Shown here: positions 34,301-45,705 of the stretch, one piece after another | Numbering within the stretch: the first letter of the stretch is position 1 | Layout of the letters: the number at the start of each line of letters is the position of its first letter | Source of the DNA: Cyclina sinensis | Lineage: Eukaryota > Mollusca > Bivalvia > Venerida > Veneridae | DNA: 64,000 nucleotides | Direction of reading: 5' to 3' | NCBI GenBank assembly: GCA_012932295.1 | Contig: JAAONU010000014.1 | Location: forward strand, 3,661,063-3,725,062 | The notes under the pieces: generated by a model | The model's input: the letters and a program-made list of their open reading frames with translations, nothing else | Told to the model about the DNA's origin: nothing | Databases searched by the model: none | Position numbers and translations under genes: made by a program

Positions 34301-37300
34301 GTATATTCTATGCACACGTCACGATAATAAACAATTTACTTACTTACTACTATATGAGTAAATAATATAAAAACAAATTTAGTCCAGTTTTCTTGGTTAA
34401 AAATCACCCTAGAAAATCTGCAAAATTCATTGTTAATGCTTATTTTATCAGAAGTAATACCGGGGAATGTTATATACGCGGTGATTCATCTGTTATTTTG
34501 TCTGTGTAAACGTATACGTGTATGTATTTCATGTTAATACTTGCCTAATAGTAAGAAATAATTATGCCATATGACTAACCCTAATAATGATGAAATCTTG
34601 TAATGTGAGAGTCAGCGTTGACAAATTTATTACAGTAACTCTTAAGATTATAAGCGCTTTAAACTGGTACTGTTCATATTAAATTTAATAAAAAACGTTA
34701 TTCCTTACGTTTAATATTCACATGTTACTTATGTTAAATACTACAGATACTACGTGAATTTTAATTTTGCCGATAGAGTTATATTAAGTAATTTATACAC
34801 ATTAGGTATCTAAGATGTTTATCATTATTGTCCATTTGTGTTTTTACACTGTTGTTAACATGACTTACAGGCCTATAAGACCGGGTGTTTTTTAATGCAA
34901 CGGTGTTGTTATTTGTAATTCTTATGTATTTTGCAAAGATATTGACAATATATTGTTTATACTTTGTCATTTTACTTTTCATTTTATATCTACCTACTGT
35001 CTCGTTTGTAGGATGCAAGTTTGAAATTCGAACTAATTTTACATATTAGTTTATACCAAATTTATTTCAGTTCGATTGTGTAGGAAGCTTTTAGCTTATA
35101 GACACACTCTCGAATCCGTTCCTGGAACTAACCAGTACTAAGCAATGAGTGTAAAGTGTCTTGCTCAAGGAAACAACGGCTTGCCCCTGACGGGGTTTGA
35201 ACCCGTGCGGCTAGCAATCCTTTGAATACTAGTCCAACGCGTTAACCACTCGGCCACGCCGCCACATAATTTTACATAGTGACGGTATCATTATTGAATT
35301 ATGAATATTATTCGTATATAACCATTTGTGCCAGGCATGTGTCTGAACTTGGAGGACGGTAATTGAGCGAATACGTGAAAAAGAAGGCTTATACAAAAAA
35401 ACATGGCCAAAATAGAAAGAATTTTTTATTGGATTACGTAATAGAGTAGATATATATAAAATTAATGTTTTTGATAGACATCCTGACTTTTCATAAAACT
35501 ATTGAGAAATGGCTTCAATAAAACTTTTCCTACGTTCTCTGACCAAAACGACCAGTCACAAGGCTAAAATGAAATCATCTGATTATTAACATTAGAGTAT
35601 TACTCATTTTACGTCAATGTGCAGTTAATGGTCATCCTGCTTGTCTTTTTGTCTATACTTATATTGGTTTATGTTAATTACTTTATTTAATATTTATGTA
35701 CACGTTTGTGTTATTATAATGTGCATTGGCACATGCATAGATATTTCCAGTCAAATTTCAATAAAAACGAATCATTATCAAAACGTTCAGTATGGAGCTG
35801 CTATTGCTGTAAGATTCATTTTCATTTATTTTCTTCTGAAACGATAATGGCCTCATTCCATTGCAACAAGACAATGTTGCGAGAAAATGAATTTAATGCT
35901 CATGTATTCTTCTTGTATGCTGAAATGGTTCTGCTCATGTCCACACTGTTTAGTACTTTTCTGAGATTAGAAGGTTCATTACTATTCGTTTAGACTAAAA
36001 ATAAATATCTTAAGTAAAATAACAGTTCAGATTGAACTGATACTGAAGCAATTATATGACTTTTTCCTAATATTCACAGCATTGCATAAACTGATAATGT
36101 ACTAATTTATAGTACTTTATAATTGTTGTTAGAGAATTTCTCCATTTCATTTCTTTCAGAGTACAGGAGAAAGGAGAGGAAGTAAAAAAACTTGAAGGCA
36201 ATATCAAACAGCTAAAAAATGAAAATGGGTCTTTGGAAGCACAAATAGAGCAAATGGAAAAAGGCAGAAAAGATGTACTAACTCTTTTGAATAATAAGGA
36301 TCATCAACTTGAGAAGCAGCACTCTGATATCTCACAATTACAACAAAAGAATAGAAAGTTGAATGAAGAGAAAATGGATCTTGAGGCAAAGATAAAACAG
36401 AAAGAGGACCAGTTCAATCGACATGTAGAAAAAGTTAACAAGGACATTAAACGCAGACTTGATGAAGTTAATGAGCGCTATCAACAAGAAATTCGCACAA
36501 GAGATAATATGTTATCTGATGTCAAGAAGGAAAGGGATGACTTAAAAACTAGGTAAAAGACTTCTGTGTACATATTTTAAAGTAAAGGTAATGAAATCTG
36601 ATCTGTCGTGGAAAAAATTACTGGGCTGTGATATTAGCTCATCTAAGCCTACGGCTTGGGTGAGCTATTGTTAATACAATAAACTGTCCTGTGTCAGCAT
36701 TTTATTTCAGCATTATTTCTAAAGACCAACGTTGATGAAACATGCATTTGACAGGTATGTATCTTATATGATGCTCTATAAGTTGTGGTCTAATGGTTCC
36801 TGTCTGTTGCATATCTGGGTTACAACAACTGTTCTAAAAAGAAAACTTTATAAACCTTCACTGAAACCACAGAGTCAAAATATAAGGCATTGTCTAGTTC
36901 ATCTCTACCAAAATTGTTTAAATAACAAACCTTCATTCAAATTCGATTTTACTCAAGGGGCAACTTGCTAGCTCACCTGAATCGAAAGCTCGGGTACAGC
37001 TGTTGTGACCGGTATCCACTAATTTCTTTTAACAAAATACCCATGAAATCTCTAGGTTTAAGTTGATAAAACATGTCAAGGACGCTCTGCCACTTGTTAA
37101 ACTGGTACCGGTTTGTAGCATATTTAGGTCACATGTACTAAAATTAAATTCTAAAAGTGAACAAATCTTTTTCACTGAAACCAGAAGGTCTATGTCATAG
37201 ATATTCAATTTGTGGCATAGCCATGACCCTCTCCTTAAAGGATGTTTGTTTTTACATAAAATTACATTGAAAAACTCCTAACTGTCTAGAGCTAAGATAT

Positions 37301-40300
37301 TTAGTGTGTAGAATTATTTAGATTATCCCTACTGAGTATTTATCAAATCATGACCTGCGGGGTCAAAATTGGTCGTACTTCAGATATTGCAGGTTTTTAC
37401 ATATATAGATTTATAACGAAGATAAAACTGCTTGGCCTTGAGCTTTGATATTTACATAAAGTGTGTATCAATATCTAGACTTTCTGTTAAGTTTACAAAC
37501 TATGTCCTTGGGGACAAATTAGCCCCACAAGGGGTAACTAGTTTTACGTAGATTTATGTAAGAACAACTATTAAAAAAAGGAAATCTTCACTGAAACTAC
37601 GTGTTATGGAGCCTAGATATTTTGTGAATAACAATGTCTAGAAGATCTCTACCATGATTATTAAAATGACCATGCCTCCTTCATCAGTCATTTGCTTTTA
37701 CATGGACTTGAATAGGAAAACTACAAAAAAATCGCTAGAAACCACAAGGCATTGGGTTTACATTATGTAGTAAGTAGGATTGTTGACTGGTTTTGAATTA
37801 AATTTTCCTTCGTTGCCCTGGGGTCAGAAGGGACCCAACTTAGGGTCACTAGTTTACATAGACTTAGAAAGGGAAACCTAAAATTGGCAAAAATTGCTTA
37901 TTGTAGAAAATTTCACGTGACCTAACTTAATTTGGCATACTTACCTGCTTATTTGTTAATGAAGCTACAGCATTGAAATTTGAAATACTTGTATAATTTT
38001 GCAAGGAGGTTTCAACCTAGAACTTTGCTGATTTTGATCTTCTTCCTGTTTTAGAATCTACATCCATTTATCTTAAACAATATGTACAGCTTTGGAGATA
38101 GTGTTTTTACTTTTGCTGATATTGTGTGCTTTTTCAATGGAATTCAGAAGTGTGATATAGAGTTACCCTAGTCCTATTGTCTTGTTACTTTGCTTTTACC
38201 TTGAATTTTCAAAAACATTCTTATATCATGTCTTACGAACAAGAAAGTCCGTAACGGAAAGATGTAATGCATTTTAGAATACAAAACCCAGAGCTGGATT
38301 TGAACTCCTATCTTAGAGTATCGAAAGCGAACACTCTTACCACTGAGCCAAATAATCGAATTCCTGACGCAGTTGTCAGAAGTTGTATTTATACAATTAT
38401 AGGAAGGTATACACTAGACCGTAACATATCTCCTCATGAAAAAAGCATCATTTATGATGACGAATGGTTCTGTGTATTTTTCTAAATCAGAAGATCAGAC
38501 TGAAATCTTGATAGATTCTTTTTCATTTATTTTTTTATAACTAAGCCCGGGAAAGGTCATTCCGGACGAGTCTCCATCTTACGAACATGTAAATCTGTAA
38601 CAGAAAGATGCAATGCATCTTAGAATACAAAACCCAGAGCGGGATTCGAACTGCGATCTAAGACCAACACTCTAACCCATGAGCCAAAGAATTGATTCCA
38701 TGACACCATTATCAGAGGTTGTATTTATACAATTATAGGAAGTTATACACTCGACCGTAACACATGATAATGATTTACTAATATCAATAAATAAAGACAC
38801 ATTTGAAAGTTCAATTTAGAGGAAATGTTTAGCTGGTTAACTGTTTTAGAAAACCAAATTAGACATTGTAAAAGAGGAGGACTTCAGTTTGCTAAAAGTA
38901 ATACAGAAATCTGTTTATTTTTATTTTTTTTATAATATTTTCAAAATTTATGGAGAAATATTTAGTACGTTAATTGTATTTAAAGGGAAAGACAATGCTG
39001 AGAGATAATGATACTATTAAAAAACATACGATAAATTATCAATTCGCGCTGATACAGCGGAAAAAGGATGGCATTTGAAGTTTAGTAACAAAAATGAATT
39101 GCTGATTTTTCGATATTGACAAAGTGTGTGAGCGTCGCCATTTTGTAAATTTATTTATTGAATATAGGTGCGTGTGACGTCAGATACGCACTTCCCATTC
39201 CAAATAAACATCTGTTTCAATACCAAGAAATTTTGGAAATAGAGAAAAAAAAGCTGTTTTTTGATATAACTAATCATATTTAAAATCATAGATTTTTATT
39301 TTCATCATAAACACAAAATTAAATTTAGTATTAAACTGCATGGAAGTGAATATCTTAAGTAAAGATCACTATTGGATGCAACTGCTACGTAGAGTTTTCA
39401 CAAATGTTACAGATCAAAAGTAATTTAGTCAATCTGTAAAATCACTCACCACAAAATTTTGCTAATTGTCTCATTAACAATGTTAGCATCATAAAAGGAA
39501 TCGTGAATTGCTTTTTGTTGTGCAGCTGTGCAGTAAATACAAGGTTCCGTATGCGTACGTTAATTTGCAGAAAAGCCCATAGTATGATTTAGTTAATGTA
39601 CATGACATCTGAAAATCGGGTATACTAGTATTTCAATAACAGTCAAACTAAAATTAACAAAGCAGTCTGAAGAAAAGCTATTTCTCCTGCAGCAGAAGAA
39701 CATTGGAATGGATACCAAGTATGAAAAGAGAAGGTCAGACCTCCCAATATGACATAGGGTAATCATTTCTATGGAAAATGGTCAGCTACATTTGGAAATT
39801 ACATGTGTAGCAGTTGAAAAGTTATTGAGCGGATCAGAAATGTGAACTTTTTATATATGACTTTTAGGTGTGACCTTGACCTTTGGGGTAGCGACCTGGT
39901 TGTTGTGCTCTGCACATCGTCTCATAATGGTGATCATTAGTGCTAAGTTATTTTAAAAACTTTCAAACAGTTTAAAAGCAACAGAGCGGGCACGAAGTTA
40001 CAGACGGACAGATTGACAGACTTCCAGACGGACAGAGAGGGCCATTCCTATAATCCTTTCCCCGCTACGCGGCTAGGGACATGTCAGTTCACCTGAATTA
40101 ACTTCATTTTGACTACAATGAAATGTAAATGTATTGTTAATGACGTTATGATCTAGGAGCACGTGGGGAAATGTAACGCATGTTTAATGTTGGGAAGATA
40201 TTCATCATTATATTCTAAAAAACAATTATGGCAAGAAAATGAAATATTTATCAACTGCGAAGGTAAAATTCTAACCTATTTACCGACAACAAAACTTGAT

Positions 40301-43300
40301 TTACTTATAAAAATTGCATAGTAACCACATTATACTTTTAAAGTTACAACTTGTAAACATTTTTAAATTAGGAAGTGTGCTTATATTGTGTTTCTTACAC
40401 TTGTGTTCCATTGTTATTTTTGTATTAAATTAAAAACATCCACTTACAAAAATATTTTTCGTTATTTGAGGACACATTTTTTAGTTTCAGAATGTGTTTA
40501 AATAATTAATTACCTTTTTATTTCAAAGTTTTTTTGTGATAAATGTTCTAAGTAGGGAAGGCAACGAGTAACCAGTTAACCAAGTACTAAATCAAACGTC
40601 CAATTGTAGTTTACTAAGATATCATACTGGAGTACTTGGTATTTCTTTAACAAAGGACCACATTTTATTACTCTGCACTGAAGAAACAGTTATCATATTT
40701 AATGTAATCCAGACATCTTATGGAAAAGCGCAAATATAATATGGCAAACTGACAAGAAGTAGCGAGCCAATCAACAGTCATATTTTTTATAATAATACTT
40801 TTATGTATTAAACAAAAATGTTCATGAATAATCAGCGCGTGCTTCTACTAGAATCGCGTAACTGACGTCACTGCTTCAGTCTCCCCAGTCTCAAGGGATT
40901 AGAAATTGCTATAACGGCTGCGCGAATGGTCCTTCTATTGCGCAATAAATGTCGATGTTTTAAATCCAATTTCTTTCTAAAACGGTTGATTTCAATGTAA
41001 ATTTGTCATAATGCTACTATTTTTTTGGATTTTAATAAACGGAAACTGCTTACATACTACCCATTCCTTTCCCTAAAAGGTTTAACAAGCTGGCTGGGGC
41101 CAAGTTGACGGACGAGAATGCTGATGTACTCAACTTCAGCGACCCTAAGAGAGCAATGAAGGTTTCAGAGAGGTTTGGCACACTGTATGAGGATGAGTGG
41201 ACAGATGCATTTGAAGAATTGAGAAAGAAGAAAAAACCCGTCAAAGATGCTAGTCAGCTTTTGCTTAGTATCCTTCAGGTTTGTTTTGTAAACTGCTTTT
41301 CATAACAGTACTTGTGAAAAGTAACACAACATATGTCAGTTCTTTCTATGATTATATTTAAGGTGCAACTATATAAATGTTCCAGATAGAATAAAGAAAG
41401 AATCAACAGATGTCAGCATAAGTGTACAAACATGAAAAAGTTGAAAAGATGGTGCAAAATCAGACTTAGACTTTAGAGCTTGATTCTTTTACCATCAAAT
41501 GACGTGTCAGTTTGGACTAATTATCCAATTCAGTATCTTTTATAAATGAACTGATGAATTTTTTAACATGAATGTACCTGAATTTTTCGCAGGAATGTTT
41601 GACATTTTGCAACAAATTGAAAGATCAACAGATGGACTGTTTGAATAATGTTTTGCTACATCCATCATGCGATGTTTCAAAGTTTGTCAGTGAACCATGT
41701 AAAAATGTTGGGGTATGTTCTTTTTAAAATGTATTTGTTTGTGTAACTGATAACTGTATGTATCAAAATTCAAAAAGTAAAATTGCAGATATACAAATAT
41801 TAAATGGTTTGTCAATTTACAGTTACTGTTTTTATCTTTTCACCGTTTTGAACACCTCCATGAATTCAAACTCTAAAACTTTAACATGAGCATATGCTCA
41901 GATTGAGCTTTTGTGGTCACCTTGTGTGTGTCGTGCATTGTGTGCTGTCAGGTTTTAACTTAAAAACATCTCCTACGAAACTACTAGGTCAAAATTGATC
42001 AAACTTGGCGGGGATGTTCCTCGCATAAATCTCTACCAAAGCTTTTAAAAGAATTTTGGTCAATGCAGAACTCTAGTTGCTATGTCAACAAGAATGAAAA
42101 ACCAAAAGGATTTTCTTACCTTAAACAACTAGACCCAGAACGGTGAAATTTGGTGTGAGCATTGTCTAGCAGACTTTTATTGAAATAATTCAAATTATAT
42201 CCCTGGGGTCATTATTAGCCCCGTCCAAGTGATCTTATGTTTTACAAAGAAATATAGAGGAAAATTGAAATTGCTTGAAATTCTTTTTGTATGAAACTAC
42301 AATACCAAGAGTTCTTAAATTTTGTATTAAGCCTTGTCAATTGCAACTCTGACAATGTTTTTTCAAAATTTCCCCTTAGGTTCAGTTTTGGGTCAGACGT
42401 TTAGCATAAACTTACTAAAGAAAACTCTTTCAAATCTTCTTGTCAGAAACCACAAGAGACTTTTGAAATTTGGAGTGTAGCACTGTCTGCTTGAAATTCT
42501 TTTTGTATGAAACTACAATGCCAAGAGTCCTTAAATTTTGCATTGAGAATTGTCAATTGCAACTCTGAAAAGGTTTGTCAAACTTTGCCCCTAGGGTCAT
42601 TGTTTGGTCAGATGTTTAACATAAACTTACGTAGGAAAACTCTTTTAAATCTTCTTGTCAGAAACTACAAGGCTGAGACTTTTAAAATTTGGAGTGTAGT
42701 TATTATCTTGTGATGCTGTATCAAAATTGTATAAATTATGTCCCTGGGGTCTATCAGATAGATAAATAGCTATATTTTCTTTAAATATGTCAGATTGCGC
42801 GGTGTTTTAATACAGATAAAATACACAGCAAATGACAAAATATGTCAAGGATAATACTAAAATAAATAAATAAAAACTCTTCTTCCACTGTGGTCCTTGA
42901 AATATAGTTTTGTCTGACATAGGAAGACATGGTTAACAGATAACACATAATTGAATAACTATGGCATATATAACATGTTTTACATAGAAATAATGGTTGA
43001 AAATCTTAAAATTCTTCATGTTTGAATGCATGAATTTTGGCGTGAAGCATTGTTTAGTAGATCTCTATTAAGATAATTTAAACTTGTGCCTAGTGTCATT
43101 TTTGGCTCCACATCGAGGCTCAGATGTTATACAAAGACTTTTATAGACAAACTTAGAAATGTCATCAAGATATAAGGCTGAGATTTTGAAATTTGGTTTC
43201 AAGCATTGCCTAGTAGACCTCAACAATATTGTTCAAATATACCTTCTTTTTGGTTCTTCCTTATTTATACATGGCTCTTGTCTTTCTTAGCAGTTTTATA

Positions 43301-44077
43301 CTCGGGTGAACCCTTTAAGGCCATGATGTCTCTCTTGTTTAAATGCAAATCTTAATGCAAAGACATAAGACAACTAACCATTAATTTTTTGAAGGACATA
43401 TTTTTAGAAATATTTTTAATATTCAGTGTTCTGAAATATTAACATAGTCACTTTTTCAGTGGTTTAAACAAAAGCCAAGAATTTCTAGCAAGGATGAAAA
43501 AGGAGTCAAAGATTTAAGAAGACAGATTGGAGTAAGCGAAACCTGCACTGAAGAAGTTAAGCAGGTAAATTTCAGAATAATAATACATGTTTGTAAGAGA
43601 GTAATTTCTGTAAATCAGTTGACATATGTATCAAAATTCTATATTCGTACAAAGATTGTTCTAAGTAGCATATATGCCAGAAACCTTTAGAATCTGAACT
43701 GAATTTATTAGTTTTTAAGTATTTGTATAGCAGTTTATAGTACATATTTAAATACAAAGTTTAAATTTCAGGTGTTTGTCATGGAAACAAAGTCATGGGA
43801 TAAGAAAGGTTTCGACAAGAAACATCTTGACTTGTGTATGCCATACATTCAGGTATGTGCAGAAGTCTGTTGGTTGATGGTTTTGCATGATCCCCCACTG
43901 TACATGAAGATGGATGTGAAACATGGGGACAAAATGGACCTTAACTTATACACTGTGTATACATCGTCTGGGGACACTATTGACTATTTGGTTTGGCCTC
44001 CACTGTACAACGAAATGGGAGGAGGACTTATTTCAAAAGGTGCTGCTGAATGTGTGAAAAGTATCAAGAAAAAATAA
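28110..44077 (+). CDS. B-box zinc finger / coiled-coil / MIEAP-domain protein, six exons, 449 aa predicted
   Basis: Coding exons 28110-28336, 36160-36552, 41080-41278, 41593-41712, 43460-43564 and 43772-44077 join with matching phases (2, 2, 0, 0, 0). They use GT-AG sites and give 1,350 nt. The N-terminus has a B-box1-like pattern C-x2-C-x12-C-x2-C-x7-C-x2-C-x3-H-x6-H (about residues 22-63). Residues 76-207 are a charged heptad-rich coiled coil. The rest resembles the C-terminal domain of mitochondria-eating protein (SPATA18/MIEAP): ERFGTLYEDEWTDAFEEL, LLLSILQ, CWLMVLHDPPLY and VWPPLYNEMGG followed by LISKGAAE. MIEAP acts in mitochondrial quality control, while B-box/coiled-coil proteins are TRIM-like scaffolds. 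No RING is seen. Function here is inferred. The ATG at 28110 follows a likely acceptor (28103), so a non-coding first exon may lie upstream. Confidence 0.8.
30111..30752 (+). pseudogene. LINE ORF1 (coiled coil + RNA-binding-like domain)
   Basis: 213 codons from ATGGCTACAGGC. The N-terminal 90 residues are heptad-rich (LDKLIEAVGQLKVSQ). Asn/Gly-rich linker near 100-115. Residues 128-208 (CVIASGVPFLQDGEDLL to ILVLRNKMALM) resemble the RRM-like ORF1 domain. A frameshift near 30,745 separates the C-terminal LKSCKSHAERLIELNARA segment, which continues in the next frame. Confidence 0.75.
30749..31560 (+). pseudogene. ORF1 end fused to C-terminal half of LINE endonuclease
   Basis: The frame 30749-31402 runs from the ORF1 C-terminus (RQLPNGRDYRVDANG) directly into the middle of an EEP endonuclease (FIVFSCYLPPKSSARG, GADFNARIG, SVVDYLCVPHD). 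The N-terminal catalytic Asn and Glu motifs are missing. The terminal Asp-His motif (LPDHSALLAEIDL, about 31,415-31,455) is in another frame. An internal deletion near 30,885-30,900 explains the fusion. Confidence 0.75.
31552..34092 (+). pseudogene. LINE reverse transcriptase and C-terminal region
   Basis: 31552-32043 and 32058-32327 are linker pieces. 32357-33109 carries most of the RT (NYRGISLLPCISKLYT, EQNGFRANRSC, AFIDLRKCFDF, GLKQGCNLSPTLF and an intact YADDIV). 33718-34092 is the C-terminal region with CRFCTLNKFEDELHFILDC, a CCHC-like finger. Stops and frame changes lie between the pieces. Confidence 0.85.
35085..35268 (-). repeat. tRNA-derived SINE with tRNA-Ser-like head
   Basis: On the minus strand: GCGTGGCCGAGTGGTTAACG (A box), a CTAGTAT loop, then GGGTTCAAACCCCGTC (B box). 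A body with CTTGAGCAAGACACTTTACA and CATTGCTTAGTACTGG follows, reminiscent of conserved SINE core domains. The acceptor stem does not pair, so it is not a functional tRNA. Confidence 0.7.
36160..36552 (+). CDS. Exon 2 of the MIEAP-domain gene: coiled coil
   Basis: Acceptor TTCTTTCAG|A and donor ACTAG|GTAAAA, phases 2 and 2. It encodes about 131 residues of K/E/Q-rich heptads (VKKLEGNIKQLKNEN to NERYQQEIRTRDN). No proline or glycine interrupts the run except near the start, as expected for a long coiled coil. Confidence 0.8.
36633..38010 (-). repeat. Degenerate bivalve-type repeat in intron 2
   Basis: Ends with paired AGCTCACCTGA / GGGTGAGCT-type motifs (36635-36665 and 36970-37000). A body follows with phrases such as CTGGGGTCAGAAGGGACCC and ACCCCAGG-like blocks in the reverse sense of R1-R3. 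Boundaries are approximate. Confidence 0.45.
38235..38440 (-). repeat. SINE/MITE-like repeat S, copy 1
   Basis: One of three copies. The minus strand carries a tRNA-like head (GGCTCAGTGGTAAGAGTG, GAGTTCAAATCC) between flanking segments ending in GTTACGG-type motifs (GTCCGTAAC at the left, GACCGTAAC at the right). See also 38585-38770 and 54427-54612. Confidence 0.7.
38585..38770 (-). repeat. SINE/MITE-like repeat S, copy 2
   Basis: Same order of blocks as copy 1: TCTGTAACAGAAAGATGC, CCCAGAGCGGGATTCGAAC (B box on the minus strand), CTGTAT-type leader and CGACCGTAACA. It lies only about 150 bp from copy 1 in the same orientation. Confidence 0.7.
39850..40100 (+). repeat. Bivalve-type interspersed repeat fragment
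   Basis: GTGACCTTGACCTTTGGGGT, then ACAGACGGACAGATTGACAG and CCTTTCCCCGCTACGCGG, a combination of short phrases typical of bivalve repeats. Non-coding; boundaries approximate. Confidence 0.4.
41080..41278 (+). CDS. Exon 3: start of MIEAP-like domain
   Basis: Acceptor CCCTAAAAG|G and donor CTTCAG|GTTTGT, phase 2 in and 0 out. It encodes FNKLAGAKLTDEN, RAMKVSERFGTLYEDEW, TDAFEELRKKKK and LLLSILQ, matching the family's first conserved block. Two decayed copies of this exon lie at 46.8 and 51.1 kb. Confidence 0.85.
41593..41712 (+). CDS. Exon 4 of the MIEAP-domain gene
   Basis: Acceptor TTTCGCAG|GAATG and donor GTTGGG|GTATGT, phase 0 on both sides, 40 codons (ECLTFCNKLKDQQMDCL, SCDVSKFVSEPCKN). 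Confidence 0.75.
41888..43341 (-). repeat. Bivalve-type repeat R4 in intron 4
   Basis: Reverse orientation of R1-R3. It starts with GAGCATATGCTCAGATTGAGCT and ends CTCGGGTGAACC...GGCCATGATGTCTCTCTTGTT, the reverse complement of the R family left end. The inside holds about 3-4 degenerate units with CCCTGGGGTCATT and CTTCTTGTCAGAAAC. It accounts for most of this intron. Confidence 0.75.
43460..43564 (+). CDS. Exon 5 of the MIEAP-domain gene
   Basis: Acceptor CTTTTTCAG|TGG and donor AAGCAG|GTAAAT, phase 0, 35 codons (WFKQKPRISSKDEKG, LRRQIGVSETCTEEV). Decayed copies at 47,460 and 51,725. Confidence 0.8.
43772..44077 (+). CDS. Exon 6 (last): C-terminal MIEAP-like core
   Basis: Acceptor AAATTTCAG|GTG, stop TAA 44075-44077. 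It encodes the best-conserved part: CWLMVLHDPPLYM, YTSSGDTIDYLVWPPLY and MGGGLISKGAAECV. An AATAAA overlaps the stop and may serve as poly(A) signal. The internal CAG|GTATGT looks like a donor but splits the conserved core, so I keep it as exon. Confidence 0.85.
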   Translation: MFVMETKSWDKKGFDKKHLDLCMPYIQVCAEVCWLMVLHDPPLYMKMDVKHGDKMDLNLYTVYTSSGDTIDYLVWPPLYNEMGGGLISKGAAECVKSIKKK

Positions 44078-44540
44078 ATATTTTATTAATGGAGGGAAAC
44101 CTGAATACACAGATTTTAGACCAATATTTGATGATATAATATTTACAGAATATGTACTACTGTCGCATCATTTTTGTTGATGTAGGATGAATATTACGTG
44201 CAAGAAACAATGTTAAATTTAGGTATATGCTTTTATCAAAAATCAGAAAAACTGTTAAAGTTACACAAATTTAGTACATGTGTAATATATGCATATGATT
44301 TAAGCTCTCACATTTGTCACCTAGCTGTTGTTTTTTCGCCAGTTTCATTTGTACAGTCTTACATATTCTCAGCTTAAGCATGACGTCATTTTTGCCATTA
44401 ACCAGTCAGATAACAGTAACTAACTAATTTAAGCATTCGGTTCTCGGCCGTTACTCGGACTTTATCGTTGGAGCCTATGTGACTTTAAAGTCGTTTGTTA
44501 TGAAACCGAACGACTTTAAAATTAATTAGAATCATTAAAA

Positions 44541-44735
44541 ATGCACTTATCAGGCCGTTGGTCTCGGAAATTAAGACAGTTTCTTTTGTTATATGTTCTA
44601 GTTTTTGTAATTTTTAATCTTGAAGTTACATATAGCTCAACGATAAAATCCGAGTTACACCCAAGTACGGATATACTACCTTTGAAAGGTACCCGGATGT
44701 GTAAAGCCGAGGATTGGACGGCTTTTATTACCTAG
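44541..44735 (+). CDS. Short ORF with signal-anchor-like segment, uncertain
   Basis: ATG at 44541, 64 codons. Basic start (SGRWSRKLRQ) followed by a hydrophobic stretch FLLLYVLVFVIFNLEV, like a type II membrane anchor of Golgi enzymes. Possibly a first coding exon of the gene whose pieces lie at 45.6-46.4 kb, but no donor gives a matching phase. No family recognised. Confidence 0.3.
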   Translation: MHLSGRWSRKLRQFLLLYVLVFVIFNLEVTYSSTIKSELHPSTDILPLKGTRMCKAEDWTAFIT

Positions 44736-44754
44736 GCCAATTTAAATGAAACAT

Positions 44755-44940
44755 TGATTTCCCTTTTTAGTCCCCTACCGGAAGGGACTTTAAGTTTGCC
44801 CTCCGACCGTTCATCTGTCAGTCCGTCTTAGTCCGCAAAAACTCGATCCTGTGATAATTAAAAAAAAGTGCTAGGAATATTTTCATGAAACTTGAAACAT
44901 GGATAGATGGCATTATGGAGATTATGCACGTTATTTTATT
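44755..44940 (+). repeat. Interspersed repeat fragment
   Basis: CCCCTACCGGAAGGGACTTT, then CCCTCCGACCGTTCATC and a region like CTCGATCCTGTGATAATT. A phrase set I associate with bivalve repeats. Non-coding. Confidence 0.35.
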
Positions 44941-45562
44941 TTGTTCCTTTGTTGAGAAATTTGGTTGCTGTGCCAACAAATAGACTTAAAATATTGCAGA
45001 AATGGTGATTATACTTTTGAAGCTCTAAAGATATCCATTTTAAACTTGCTACCTGTTTTGATACCCAAAAGACCAGTTCACATGTTATGTCCCAAACATC
45101 TGACTGTGGATTTCACAAAGTTATCCCCCTTCTCCATGTTCAAAATTTTCCAAAAATCTACATTTCTTTGAATATTTGATCATTTGATTATCTGTTGTAT
45201 AAAACATAACTTCATCTATCATTAAAACAAATTATTGATTTCAGCTAACTTATTGTCAATATTTGAATTTTGGTTCTGTTTAGTGTGACAATGCCCTTTC
45301 TAGGTAGGGGACTTATATTGCTTTGCAACAGTCTTACTTGTGTTTCTCATAATTTTCATTTCTTTTTAAAGTTTTTTTTCTTGGTGGGTGAACACTGTCA
45401 AAAGTGTAATTCTGTTGTCAACCATAGCAACAAAACTTTTGTAATTACAACATGATGACCATCGAATTCTAAGGGATATTTGGAAAGCTGTTGAATTTAA
45501 TGATGCTCCTAAAAATTAGTTTAGTCAAATTGTAATAACGTTTTTGGATTATTTTTCTTCAG

Positions 45563-45705
45563 AAAAAATCTTTCACAACTGAACATTACGACTGTACACT
45601 GAAAACCTTAGCACCAATACGACCAGAACAGAATTTTCATGATATTTTTAAATCAAAATGGTTTCAGGGAAGAGAAATGATTGCCAATAAATCAATCATT
45701 TTGAT
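45563..45705 (+). CDS. Candidate internal exon of an unrecognised gene
   Basis: Acceptor TTTTTCTTCAG|AAA and donor TTGAT|GTAAGC, phase 0 in and 2 out. It reads 47 codons without stop (EHYDCTLKTLAPIRPEQ, FHDIFKSKWFQGREMIA). It joins in phase to 46326-46380. No domain recognised; the rest of the gene is not found. Confidence 0.4.

Larger units (their letters stand above)
29680..34352 (+). mobile_element. Non-LTR retrotransposon (LINE), decayed, inside intron 1
   Basis: ORF1 (30111-30752), then a fused ORF1-end/endonuclease frame, RT and a C-terminal finger region, ending AATAAACAATTTACTTACTTAC near 34,350 with a TTAC-type tail. Several frameshifts break it. The 5' limit is uncertain; a leader with ATATGGCGGAC begins near 29,680 just after a (TA)n run. 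Confidence 0.85.
28337..36159 (+). other. Intron 1 of the MIEAP-domain gene, with nested LINE and SINE
   Basis: 7.8 kb between donor GTAGTA and acceptor TTCTTTCAG. It holds a sense-oriented LINE (about 29.7-34.35 kb), a tRNA-derived SINE (35.1-35.27 kb) and AT-rich sequence without other coding signals. Confidence 0.7.

Noticed and set aside
35185..35268. tRNA-Ser-like gene on the minus strand
   Set aside because: GGCGGCG at the 5' end has no pairing partner at the 3' end and the anticodon stem has a mismatch; it is a SINE head.
43830..43860. Possible donor site CAG|GTATGT inside the last exon of the MIEAP-domain gene
   Set aside because: Using it would split the conserved CWLM..DPPL core, and the frame runs through without a stop.
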